Below are positions 12,188 through 22,580 of a DNA stretch of 64,000 nucleotides, in pieces (within the stretch, counting starts at the first letter, position 1; the number at the start of each line of letters is the position of its first letter). Under the pieces are notes generated by a model, which was not told the DNA's origin, made no database searches, and saw nothing but the letters and a program-made list of their open reading frames with translations. The position numbers were made by a program, and so were the translations under genes. This stretch comes from Corallium rubrum. Its lineage: Eukaryota > Cnidaria > Anthozoa > Scleralcyonacea > Coralliidae. Where the stretch lies: contig CAXIUP010000099.1 in the NCBI GenBank assembly GCA_964035015.1, positions 22,501 through 86,500 on the forward strand, written 5' to 3'.

Positions 12188-12492
12188 GCCATGACCACAC
12201 TAATCCGTTGTCAAACGAAAACGTAAACCTCGTATCGAAAACGTATCAAAGGTTTTCCGTCCACACTATCATTTTGGAATCGTTTTCGCCGTTTAGTAAA
12301 ACACTAAAAAGATCTACAGAGGTATGAATGAATAGTTCTACATAATCGTTTTCCAAAAGCTTCGTTTTTGCCATCCACATGCACTGGTGCCGAAAAAACG
12401 GCGTCTTCGAATGTCTCCACTCCGGATTAGTGTGCACCACGAAAGGCCAATCGTATGAAAAAGTCTCCGTTTTCATTAGTGTGGACATGGCC
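12188..12492. mobile_element. MITE with GGCCATGTCCACACTAAT ends
   Basis: The left end (TGCCATGACCACACTAATCC) and the right end read on the minus strand (GGCCATGTCCACACTAAT) are inverted and nearly identical. The interior repeats CGTTTTCG-type motifs. It is non-coding; the superfamily is not determined, and hAT-type is a guess. Confidence 0.65.
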
Positions 12493-12784
12493 TGTGTTTA
12501 CGCGGATCAAAATGAGACAAGTTGAATGTGAAATTGAGGCGTCCTGTTTGATAAAATGGGTATATAATATTAAACATACTTAAATGTCAAATTAGCATCC
12601 TGTCGACGAACACTTCAATCAACCTTACCGACCACCGTGCGTGGTAAATCGGTTGAGTAAATTTGTATGAAGAAATTATGACTATATTGGTCAGTTTTAC
12701 GAGGCATGGGCAGGTCCTGTGCACTGTAATATTACGTCTACGGATTTTCAGTTTCAACGCGTTTTTTTCAAGGGTGCAACCTCT

Positions 12785-13222
12785 TCTATAATAATAATAA
12801 ACTTTATTTACAGAAGGTTTACATAAACATTTGCAAAAATGTACCAGTTTAGCAAAGCTAATCTTCCACTGGGCCTTCTATTAAAAGTTCTTAAACCTGA
12901 AGATATAAAGTACAGATAAGTATAAATGTTAAATATTAAAACCTAAAAAATCCTAATATTATACCAAATTAAACATTACATGTATGTAACATATCCAATA
13001 AATATTTATAAACTTTTTGTTTAAAAAGACTTATTGAATGAACATTTCTTATATCAACAGGTAAACTGTTATATAGAGCAGCTCCACTATATGGGAGGCC
13101 TTTCCTGGTTATAGATAATTTATCGTTTGATACCCATAGATTGTTTAGTTGTACTTCTCGTGCTTCGTTGAGATACTGGTGATAAAGACTTAAAATATCA
13201 CATATATAATCCGCAGACCATA
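12785..13222 (-). pseudogene. LINE (non-LTR retrotransposon) 3' end: C-terminus of ORF2 and (ATT)n tail
   Basis: On the minus strand an open frame from about 13222 ends at the stop 12971-12969 and reads SADYICDILSLYHQYLNEAR...GLPYSGAALYNSLPVDIRN...SISLFKQKVYKYLL. The 'LYNSLPVDIRN...S...FK..VYKYLL' pattern is the usual end of LINE reverse-transcriptase ORFs. Downstream, an AATAAA-like signal and a short ATT-repeat tail near 12785-12800 (read on the minus strand) mark the 3' terminus. It is the end of the same decayed LINE whose other parts lie at 14330-16904. Confidence 0.75.
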
Positions 13223-14330
13223 ATGGCTATCTTGAACTTAACCCTAACATTAAATGCGACACATTAAATTCGACGTCTAAACCGAACTGTGTCATTTCTG
13301 TCGCATAATCGTCGCATTAAATTCGAAGAATTAAATGCGACGGAACTTCGAGGTCTAAACCAGGCCTTGTTAAGAACATCGTATCTTACCTTGTTCAGCC
13401 AGTGTTGGTTTGTCGATGTATTAGTAAAACTTGATGTGTGAGGTGCCTTCAACGCAACATGAACGAGATTAAAGGAAAATGATGACGATGTATATTATTT
13501 TATACTAGTTAAGTAAGGAGAATGAGTACTGACCCACTCTGTAATTGACCAATGGCGCAACAAAGTTCAAAGAACTGTGACGAACAACTTCCTCAAAGAC
13601 TTGGAACTCAAAAGTACGTTACAAGATATCGAGATTATTGCTATATACCCAGAAACGAAAATGTTGTTTCCGAAAGGCGTAAATCATCTTACATCCAACA
13701 TTTTCGGTTCAGTTCGGCAGTGTTTATTGATTTCGCCGTGCAACAACTACATGCGCGTTGATGAGAATCATCTCAAATATTACAACCCACCGAGAATTTT
13801 GAAAATTGAGACGAAAATGAAAGCGAAAAGTAATCGTCCTAAAGAGTGATCAGATATGAAAATCACGTGTAGTGTAATTAAATAACATACCGGAATTCCC
13901 TTTTCCGCCCAGTTATAATATTCATGCCCGCAATTCTCTGCATAGTCTTCCTGTTTATATAAAGCCGTGCTTTAATTAAATTTACATTACCAAGAGAAAA
14001 AGGTGAGTATGCGCGTGATATGGGGCCATATATCGAACGGACAAGAGGTCCGCTACGGCATATAAGGGTGCTCATTTGTCCCTAGCATAGTACTTCCAAA
14101 AGCGTTTGAACGTGCTTGATTTCACAGTCCTTGTGGTCGTTTACAGGTTGTTTACATATACATGCATGCACGATTCAGGCAAATTCTAAAGAACTCATTG
14201 ACCTGAGTAATGAGAAACACTAGAATACAATAGAATCACACGCCTTAGAAGACGCTTACAATACATAATTATATTATTAGGCGAATAGCCGCTACCGAGA
14301 GCGGCGGCATGCACAAACGACCCAAATTTC
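13223..14330. other. Sequence separating LINE fragments; MITE remnants, no clear gene
   Basis: The middle of the LINE reverse transcriptase (catalytic box onward) is not recognisable here. A short palindromic block with GTCGCATTAAATTC and its inverted partner lies at 13309-13340. Small ORFs at 13552-13849 have no recognisable domain. The segment probably replaces or interrupts LINE sequence. Confidence 0.4.
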
Positions 14331-14536
14331 TGGTGATGGACTGAATCCAGTTAATAGCGCTATCCGAGAGATTATAACATTTAGTTTCACTAGTAATAAA
14401 TTGTGATCAACTAAGTCAAAAGCCGCGCTAAAGTCCACCAACATAACAGCACCGGTATAAGCAAATCATTCTCCATGTTTTCAAGGCATTGGTCAGTCAG
14501 ATGTGTATTAGCTATAGTGCCGTTTCAGTACTGTGA

Positions 14537-14925
14537 TTAGGGACTTTAAGATTCAGACAACGGACTACGTCTACGGTAGAAAGTTTAACAGTGATATTAA
14601 ATGGTGGTGTATTATACATTCAAATTTCAAGATACATAATCGCACGGACTCGCCTTGTTCTTAAGTTCTTGAAGAGATACACTTGTTCAATCTATGTTAT
14701 TCGCGAGAGTAAGGTTAAGCTTTCCCAGGCTTCTGTAGTGATTCAGGTTCCGCGTTGTCTTTACAAAGTAAAAATGCTTTTTCTACGTTGTCAAACAGAG
14801 CCACGACGGCATGCAAATTACTCTTGAGACCGTCATTTGCAAAAGCTTTTTGTATATGACATAAAAATCTATTGTTCAAACACGTTGCCGTAGTCGTAGT
14901 AGTTGTGTTTTCTTCAAGTCCCTAA
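14537..14925. mobile_element. Inserted short element with TTAGGGACTT ends inside the LINE
   Basis: The left end TTAGGGACTTTAAG and the right end, read in reverse as TTAGGGACTTGAAG, are inverted, with further inward similarity. LINE coding sequence stops on one side and resumes on the other, so this is an insertion. Confidence 0.6.
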
Positions 14926-15108
14926 TGTCTCTATACAAGTTAAGCATGTTGCAATTGATTCATCAGTAATATCCCGAAGTTTTCGCGTCTGATTTAGCCA
15001 TATCCCTCATCTGCATTAAATCGCGAATATTATCAGTAAGCCAGGGAGTGGGTTTTGTTTTGACCGTATACTTCCTCAATGGAGCATGTGTGTCAGCAAT
15101 ATCTTTAA

Positions 15109-15230
15109 AGTGCCTATGAAATATCTCATGCAAGAACGAAGCAAGGAAACGAAAAACTGCAAAAGATGTTACTCTATCATTTTAAGTGTTCTTTCAAATG
15201 AGACAAACTTAGTTTCGTTTCATAGGCACT
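15109..15230. mobile_element. 122-bp MITE of the AGTGCCTATGAA family with TTAA on both sides
   Basis: Perfect inverted ends AGTGCCTATGAAA/TTTCATAGGCACT, flanked by TTAA at 15105-15108 and 15231-15234. It interrupts LINE linker sequence. Confidence 0.82.
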
Positions 15231-15522
15231 TTAAACAATTTCATAAAAATACCCAAGGCCTCATTTGGATCATCAATGGACCCAACCATCCCAAACGGAG
15301 CATGTTTTAAATCATTGATGAAATTATCTTGAGAAAAATGTTTATAACTAGTTTATACACAATTTTAGGAGGACCTTTTGGAATTTTAGTTTTCATAGAC
15401 AATACAGTGAGGTCATGGTCAGTAAATCCCATTTGAATTACTTTACTTTCGAAAACTCTTTCATGCCGGTTGGTAAATACAAGATCAAGGCAAGTCGATG
15501 TGCAGTGTGTATAAAAGAAAAA

Positions 15523-15765
15523 GAACCCTTAGAAAACAACCTATTGTAGTAGTTTAAAAGCCCTAAAAGCGCTGCGTTATAAATTAAGCAGCACATAAGT
15601 TAAACAGGAAGAGAAAAATAAAGCTTTTAAATACTTTCATCATGCATACACTTCAAGTTATCTTAATTTCCCAGGTGTATAAGACGGTGTGTTTTACGCA
15701 TCTGTGTGTTCAGCGAAGTGCTTAGGGCTTTCAAACTACTACAAAGGGTTGTTTTCTAAGGGTTC
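15523..15765. mobile_element. 243-bp MITE with GAACCCTTAGAAAACAACC ends
   Basis: Arms of about 44 bp (15523-15566 and 15722-15765) are inverted copies with three or so differences. It interrupts the LINE endonuclease region. Confidence 0.8.
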
Positions 15766-15961
15766 AGGTTTTTTTGATACACACTGTAGAACGATTAAAA
15801 CGAGCTGTACACACTGTTCTTTTTGGCTCATTAATAGTTTGAGTTTGACCGCAGATCCTAGCATACGCAAGTAATTGAGAGGATTCATTCTCATTAAGCC
15901 AGTTTTTATTAAAATCACCAAGTATATAAGTATCTCTCCCTTCATCTGTTCATAGGCAAAC

Positions 15962-16234
15962 GAGATATGGTCTGGAAACTCGGCATACTTCAAAGCGCCT
16001 ATAATGAGCTGTGATTTTATGTTGAACCGTACCTTACACCGTGCACAACCTTTGTTTTAGGTTTATTAATATTTAAATAGCACGGTCGAGTGATTGAACT
16101 GAAACGTTGCTATTGGACAACTCGTTCATTATACTAAAATACAATGTGTTCAGTGACCGTGCACAAAAATGCATAAAGGCGAACAAAAAGATAGACCAAA
16201 GACTTTAGCTGAAGTTTCCAGACCATATCTTGAT
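15962..16234. mobile_element. Inserted element with AGATATGGTCTGGAAACT ends
   Basis: 18-bp inverted termini near 15962-15980 and 16215-16234 enclose non-coding DNA within the LINE endonuclease region. Confidence 0.65.
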
Positions 16235-16281
16235 TGACTATGATCTGTTGCTCTCTCCCAAGAGTCAAATACGTTTTTCAT

Positions 16282-16416
16282 ACAGAGCGTTTTCATCTTA
16301 CGTCACGGCGGCCATATTGGTGTACGGTATGGGAATTAGCTCTTTCCTATTCAAATATTTCGTATTGTTTCACCACCCCAATGGGCCACCGATCACGTGA
16401 GTGAAAACCCTCTATA
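16282..16416. mobile_element. MITE with AGAGSGTTTTCA ends and GGCGGCCATATTGG core
   Basis: Left AGAGCGTTTTCA and right TGAAAACCCTCT are inverted. The interior carries ACGTCACGGCGGCCATATTGG, a sequence I associate with abundant coral repeats (from memory, not searched). Confidence 0.6.
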
Positions 16417-16904
16417 GATGCTATCCGCGTTCGGTGGACAGTAAAATATGCCAACTGGTATCACAGGAGCCAGTGGCTGATGAAACTCAGCCCACAATAC
16501 CTCAATATTCGAAGTACGTATATCTTCCCTTACCCTGCCGACAAAACAATCTTTATAATACAAACCCACAACGCCTCCATGACTGTTTCTATTTCTCTTC
16601 GGAAATTGATATCCTTCAATAACCAGAGACCCATCTAGAACGAAATCGTCCAACTTTGTCTCGGTGAGACCAAGAAAATGGTTCCGGTATTAACAACACG
16701 TCACTTTCTAAGACCATTGACGTTGACATGACCAAGGTGTAGATGTTTCTTCGACAACTTCGCGTAGTTAGGACCTGGATTTAATAATAAAGCGACATCT
16801 CCAGAACGTTGTAATATAATAGCGCCCAAAGCAAAATTTGTAAAACCAAGAACCTTCTTGCCACTGAAGCGTTCGACATGGACTTCGCAGTTATCCTTGT
16901 CCAT

Positions 16905-17409
16905 TAATTGACATGTAGTTATGATGATCTAGATACATTAGTCATTATTTGATATACATTATAATCTTGACATTGAATTTTGTTAGTTAATGTTATTTTC
17001 CAATCCTTATGTTTGCTTAAATGCTCCTCGTTTAATAATTTCGCATTTAGGGGCCGGTATGTGGGATTGGAACCTTTAATCCTGTTCTGTTGCTAGTCAC
17101 AACTGTGGATTTAATTAGGCTTTGAGTGATTTAGATAATTAGTTTTGGCACGTCTGCACACACTTATAGTGATGCTGTAGCCCAGGACTCAGTCAGTATA
17201 GTTGAGATTCTCGAGAAGAAAGGACTTGCGTCGAAAGACTAGAAGGAAAGAGCTACTGGGGAAACATCTGTGAGTTACTTTTCATTTGTATTTAGTTAAA
17301 TGTTAGGTTCAGTGTAGTTTAAGTTTTAGTTTTCAGACTTTACATTAATTTAGATTTAGATTTATTCTATTTAGTCGAACCATGTTACACGTTAAAGTTA
17401 CACGTTAAG
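16905..17409. other. Unannotated spacer, possibly LINE 5' flank
   Basis: Lies upstream of the LINE endonuclease start on the minus strand. No ORF or repeat I can support. Confidence 0.35.
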
Positions 17410-17990
17410 GTGGCTCCATACAGTTTCTTGAAAAATGGAAAATACAAGTTTGAGAGTCCAAAACACGTGCATAAACAATTCGGGAAAAGAATAAAACTAA
17501 ATGTTATTATGCATAGTTAAACAGTCTGACAATCAAAAACTGTTGCCAAATAAATAGCGACAGTTGTTGCTATAGCAACAATGACGTTTCAAAATGGCTG
17601 CCAATTACCCTTCAAACTAATTTAATTCGACAAAAACTTTGGTGAACACCAATTTTTTTTCATTAAAAACTTTTCTTGAAGTATGAGTGATCAATTGGTC
17701 GATTTTAAGAAAATTCTGTAGAACGAATAATTTTTTTTCCGGGAAAATCATGTTTATTAATTTTTAAAAAATTTCGTTCTACAGAATTTTATTAAAATCG
17801 GCCAATTGATTACTCATACTTCAAGAAAAGTTTTAATGAAAAAAAATATTGGGGGTCAACAAAGTTTTTTTCGAACTAAATTAGTTTGAAGGGTAATTGG
17901 CAGCCATTTTGAAAAGTCATGGTTGCCATAGCAACAACTGTTGCTATTTATTTGGTAACAGTTTTTGATTGTCAGACTGTTTAATAAAGT
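17410..17990. mobile_element. Foldback element with ~216-bp arms
   Basis: Arms 17517-17732 and 17768-17983 are about 90% complementary (from TTAAACAGTCTGACAATC to its complement), separated by a ~35-bp hinge. The left terminus has a further ~100-bp unpaired extension starting TTAAGGTGGCTCCATACAG. A half copy of the same family lies at 22219-22580. Confidence 0.85.
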
Positions 17991-18576
17991 TATACAATAA
18001 TTGGCTATTTACGATTACATTTGGAAAACCCTGTTTTGGGTGGTTTGAACTTGTGATCGATTCATTTCGTTGCCGTTGGCAAATTGGTTTCGGATATTTT
18101 CGCTATATACGTGCGTTTGCAGAGTTTTTCCATCTCAACTGTACTCACACGTAAGCTTTGTACCAAAGGGTTTCAATTCATTTTAATGCGTCAACGGTAG
18201 TAGAGCTTACATAAAATTATCACTAGGAAAACAGTTTAAAGGACAATCCTCGAATCTTAAAGTTGTTCTTTCAACTCATCTCCTTTGGGCGACCAGCAAT
18301 ACAGTACTTTTCAAAAGATTCCATTTCTGAGTCTGGTCTACATATATTTCTCTTTTGAAAACAAGTGTGTGTACAACCAGTGACGTCACAAAACCAATTT
18401 GGCCGCGCGGCGCGGCGGACAAAAATTAGTCCAAATGGTCAACTTTGAAGGCTTGTAGTTCTACTTTCTAAAAGCGTGATGTAAAAATAAAATAGCGCAT
18501 GATGATAAGCGTAATTCTGAACTAGAAAATGGGAATGTTAGTTGAGAAACGATTTTTTCGTTTCATAAACACTTTA

Positions 18577-18957
18577 AGCCTGGTTTTCACTAGCGACGTT
18601 AAGCCTGGTTCTCATATATCGCCGATCGTCGCCGACCCATGATTTAGATGCATGTTAAGTAAAAGAATAAAAGCACTGCTTTTCTGCATTGTTCTTTATT
18701 ACTTAACATGCTGCTGCACTTCCCGTTTTAACATGCATCTAAATCACAAATTGCCGACGATCGGCGACATATGAGAACCAGGCTTAAGCCTAAAGAACGG
18801 ACACAAAGTCACAAACGCAGTAAGCACTTCATGCTGACATGGTGGATGAACACATTTGAATTTCGGGAAAACAAAATGATAAATTGACCATGAAGTACTT
18901 ACTGCGCTTGCGTACGTCGTTATGCTTAGGTCGCTAGTGAAAACCAGGCTTTAAACT
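18577..18957. mobile_element. Outer TTAA-type MITE with GCCTGGTTTTCACTAGCGAC ends
   Basis: Left terminus near 18578-18597 and right terminus near 18932-18951 are inverted 20-mers, next to TTAA (left) and TTTAA (right). A second element (18603-18783) is nested inside. Confidence 0.78.
18603..18783. mobile_element. Inner TTAA-flanked MITE with GCCTGGTTCTCATAT ends
   Basis: Inverted ends GCCTGGTTCTCATAT/ATATGAGAACCAGGC with TTAA on both sides (18599-18602 and 18784-18787). Its long internal complementary arms (GCCGATCGTCG.../...CGACGATCGGC) make it a hairpin. It sits in the outer element, whose termini it resembles. Confidence 0.85.
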
Positions 18958-19383
18958 TGATAAATTACCAAACGTCTTGATGCCATCTGGGCACCTATGA
19001 GACTTTTTGCCATTTCTAGAACTTCTCTTAATCAAGTCAGAATCAGTACTGATTGTACAGTAGGTCATTCACGTTTCAGATTGTTCTTTACTGCATTCAT
19101 TTTTCTCACTGCACTTTTTAACTGCCAACAAAATGTCCAGTTACGAATGTTAAATCACAGTTAATAAAAGCGGAGACTGGTTAGGCTAGCTGTACCACGT
19201 GACAAAACATGCTATTGATCACGGTTTATTTGTATCACGTGATGCGGAGAGGGGGTCATATTTCAGCGTCACCTCAGAAAGCTATTGTTGCGATCTTGAA
19301 AATCTGCGTCAGAAATATTCCATTCTGTGTCTTCTTTTTGTTCCTGTTGTTGCGGTATTGTCTTCAAATCATAGTTTGAAGGG
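18958..19383. other. Upstream region of the second THAP transposase
   Basis: I searched by eye for terminal inverted repeats matching the 3' flank after 22043 and found none. Confidence 0.4.
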
Positions 19384-22043
19384 ATGCTTGGTGTAAACTG
19401 TGCGTTTTTTGGTTGTTCGACCAGTAGAAAGCACGGGCTTTCATTTTTCAAGATCCCAGCTGTTCGCGCAGACGATGGCGAGCAGACAGCATCGCTGAAG
19501 AGGAAAGGTAGAGAAGAATGGCTTCGTTTGATATTGCGAACGAGAGAAATGACTCCGGATTTGAGACAGCGGATCGAGAAAAACAATATTTATGTTTGCG
19601 AACTTCATTTTACGCAAGATTGCATTCTAACAAGTGAGTTTTTATATAGTCTGTTCTGTTGCGCGTCTTGTTATTTTCGTTGTGTGAGAACAAAGGACCC
19701 TTTATGAATAATTCAATGTCGTATTAAAATCGATATTGTTTTCAATTTCTAGATCCTAAGCGGAAAGTGTTGGTTACTGGAAGTATTCCAACCGAGAATT
19801 TACCTACCAAAAGCCATGATGTTCCTAAAAAAGAGCGTCGAACTCTCATACGAGTCAGTGAAGAAGATATGCCATCTTCTTCGTCAGTCGACCCTTCGCA
19901 CTTGTCGGTAAATATCAGTATGGCAGATTTGCAAAAGCATCTTGACGAGGAAAATATACACCCTTGGGAAGTAGATACAGCTGAACATAGTAGCATTGAA
20001 ATGGAACTGTATGATGGCATTCACAGCATTGCCAAATACACAGTAACAATCAACTCTGCACTAGAATTCACTGTTTTTGTTTTCCACTGGCCTATTCCTG
20101 AAACCCACACCATCTACCTTGAAAGAAAACGTTCCCTTCAAAGTCGAGATGATGTTAAAGAATTACTTTCTTTGGTTGAGAATTCCTGCCTTTGTCAAGG
20201 GTTGCCAGAAGATGATGACACCAAGCTGTAGTTGTGGATCCAAACACAGCAATTGCTGTCCATACTCCAGGAACAATTGTTCGCCATTCTGTCCCTAAGT
20301 TGTTGTCTGAAATTCAGTTTGAGTCAACCATTTCATTTCGTTCTCCAGACTGCCAAGTGATTCTGCAACCATCCAGCCTTATAGAAGAAGACTCATGCAG
20401 ACCATGTTCCATCGCCAGTGGTATTCTGAAGCGGTCATTGAGAAAAAAGAAAAGAGTTTCCTCTACCCCAGCTAAGCCAAAAGCAGCTCTTGCTGCATGT
20501 GGGCCAGAAAAGTTGCGAGCAACTGTAAAGTCAACAAGACTCCAGTGCAAGGAGTTGGAGGACAAACTCCAGGTACTCCAAGCCAAGATTGACAAGGATG
20601 GGGTGGGCATAAGTGAATCTTTGGAGAAGGACCTTCTCAAAATAATGGGAGGGCAAAATCTTGAAGCTACTCCTCACATGAAGTTTTTTTGGGAGCAGCA
20701 GATGAGGCTCTTGCAAACTGAGAAAATGGGAAGAAGATACCATCCTCAAATTATTCGATTTGCTTTGTCGCTGCATGGCAAGTCACCTGCTGCTTATAGA
20801 GAGCTGAGGGATAGTGGTGCTTTGATTCTTCCTAGTGAACGGGTGCTTAGAGATTATAAGAATTATTTCAAGCCAAAAGCTGGGATAACCAAAGAAAATA
20901 TTGAATGTCTTTGTGAAAAAGCATCTTCCTTTTCTGGTGTCCAACGATATGTGGCTCTCGTCATGGATGAGATGAAAATTCAGTCAAATCTTGTTTTTGA
21001 CAAGTATTCTGGTGATTTGATTGGTTTTATTGATCTTGGGGACCCAATGACTAACTATGCCAACCTTACTGAAGAAGATGCTATGGCATCCCATGCCTTG
21101 GCATTTCTTGTAAGAGGATTGTGCACTGACCTCAAACATGTCATTGCATATTTTTTTACAGGAAATGTCGCTTCTTACCAGTTATTGTCAATGTTCTGGA
21201 AAGTTGTCTCCATTCTCGAGCTACCATTAAATCTTTGGGTCTGTGCTGCTGTAAATGATGGGGCCTCTCCAAACCGCAAGTTTTTCCGTCTTCATACCAA
21301 ATTGGCAGTCGACTTGAAGTGTGATGTTGTATATAAGGCACCTAACCTTTTTTGCAATGTCACGCTTCATCTATTTCTTTGCAGATTATCCTCATTTGAT
21401 GAAGACAGCCCGTAATTGCCTGTGTAATTCTGGATCAGGTTCCTGTAGTCGCTTCATGTGGAATGATGGGAAATATCTTCTTTTCAAGCACATAGCAGAT
21501 CTTTTTTACAGTGACCAAGAATTTGGTTTGCACACTTTGCCAAAGCTGACCATGGGCCACATTGCGCTTACCTCCTACAGCAAGATGAAGGTGAAGCTGG
21601 CAACCCAAGTCCTCAGTCGGTCTGTGGCTATATCCTTGGAGGAAAGTGGTAATGAAGAGATCCTGGGAACTGCGAAGTTCTGTATGATGATGAATGATTT
21701 CTTTGACTGCACAAATGTGAGGTCACGGACTGAACATGTCAGGAAAAGAAATCAGTTCATCAAACCATACACAGCCCAAGATGATGAAAGATTTACCTGG
21801 CTGAAAGATGTCTTCTTACAGTACCTGGAGAACTGGAGGAAGAGTACACTTGCAGGCCCAGGAGATTACTCTCTTGAAGCCAGAGGGAAAATGTTCTTGT
21901 CCATCCAAACGTATGAAGGCTTGAAGATATCTGTGTATGCTCATATCGAGGCGATCCAGTTTCTTCTTGATGAGGGGTTTGTTTTAGCACAGCTTGTTAT
22001 TCTCGGAAAACCAGAGTTTCTAAACCATATTAAAACATTTTAA
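19384..22043 (+). pseudogene. Second THAP-domain P-element-type transposase, frameshifted and C-terminally truncated
   Basis: Exon 1 (19384-19633) encodes a THAP zinc finger: MLGVNCAFFGCSTSRKHG...YVCELHF gives the C2CH ligands. It is spliced (CTAACAA|GTGAGT to TTTCTAG|ATCC, phase kept) to an exon running 19753-22043. The order matches the first element: SIPTENLPTKS, coiled coil, then MDEMKIQSNLVFDKYSGDL (first Asp), VNDGASPNRKFFR (second Asp) and YPHLMKTARNCL. The frame changes near 20225 and at a T6 run near 21343, and the C-terminus ends without the QD.LEEHFG box holding the third acidic residue. It is thus inactive. Protein similarity to 3520-6429 is clear but moderate, so it is a separate lineage. 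Confidence 0.85.
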
Positions 22044-22218
22044 GCCGGCAATTGTTTCATGGTTAGTACTAACTTAGCATCTAAGACTAAGACCACGTTT
22101 ACACTATTCACTTCGTTCTGCGGGGTATTCGGATTCGTTAGGGGTTTACACTGCAACAGTATTTGCGGATTCGACACTTTACCGCACTAAACTCTGAATT
22201 TCTTTAATTCAGTTAATA
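22044..22218. other. 3' flank of the second transposase
   Basis: Contains two GTTTACACT motifs in a ~60-bp span; otherwise unremarkable. Confidence 0.35.
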
Positions 22219-22580
22219 TGGCTCCATACAGTTTCTTGAGAAATGGAAAATACAAGTTTGAGAGTCCAAAACACGTACAAATAATTTAAATAAAACTAAA
22301 TGTTATGTATAATTAAACAGTCTGACAATCAAAAACTGTTACCAAATAAATAGCAACAGTTGTTGCTATGGCAACAATGACATTTCAAAATGGCTGCCAA
22401 TTGCCCTTCAAACTAATTTAATTCGAAAAAAACTTTGGTGACCCCCAATTTTTTACTTCACTAAAACTTTTCTTGAAGTATGAGTAAGCAGTAGGCCGAT
22501 TTAAAAAAAATTCTGTGGAACGAATAATTTTTTTTTCGAAAAATAACGTTTACTAATTTTTAAAAAATTTCGTTATACAG
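22219..22580. mobile_element. Half copy of the foldback element, cut at its hinge
   Basis: Matches 17412-17783 (starting TATGGCTCCATACAGTTTC) through the left arm and hinge, then stops at ...CGTTATACAG, where the 38-bp satellite begins. The right arm is missing. Confidence 0.85.

Larger units (their letters stand above)
14330..16904 (-). pseudogene. Decayed LINE ORF2: endonuclease to start of reverse transcriptase, interrupted by MITEs
   Basis: Read on the minus strand in order. 16904-16701 begins MDKDNCEVHVERF and contains GDVALLLNPGPNY...LHLGHVNVNGLR, the start of an APE-type endonuclease. 16653-16393 continues DDFVLDGSLVIEGY...GGVVGLYY...VGIFYCPPNA. About 15960-15770 reads LGDFNKNWLNENESSQLL. 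About 15500-15370 reads DLVFTNRHERVFESK...GFTDHDLTVLS. About 15330-14930 has the linker FINDLKHAPFGMVGSIDDP and KTKPTPWLTDNIRDLMQMRD. About 14530-14340 has the start of the reverse transcriptase with VDFSAAFDLVDHNLLL. Frameshifts and at least four inserted elements (16282-16416, 15962-16234, 15523-15765, 15109-15230, probably also 14537-14925) break it. It is inactive; the clade is undetermined. Confidence 0.82.

Noticed and set aside
13552..13849. Overlapping ORFs of 69 and 90 residues
   Set aside because: No recognisable domain, no splice support, and located in a gap between LINE fragments.
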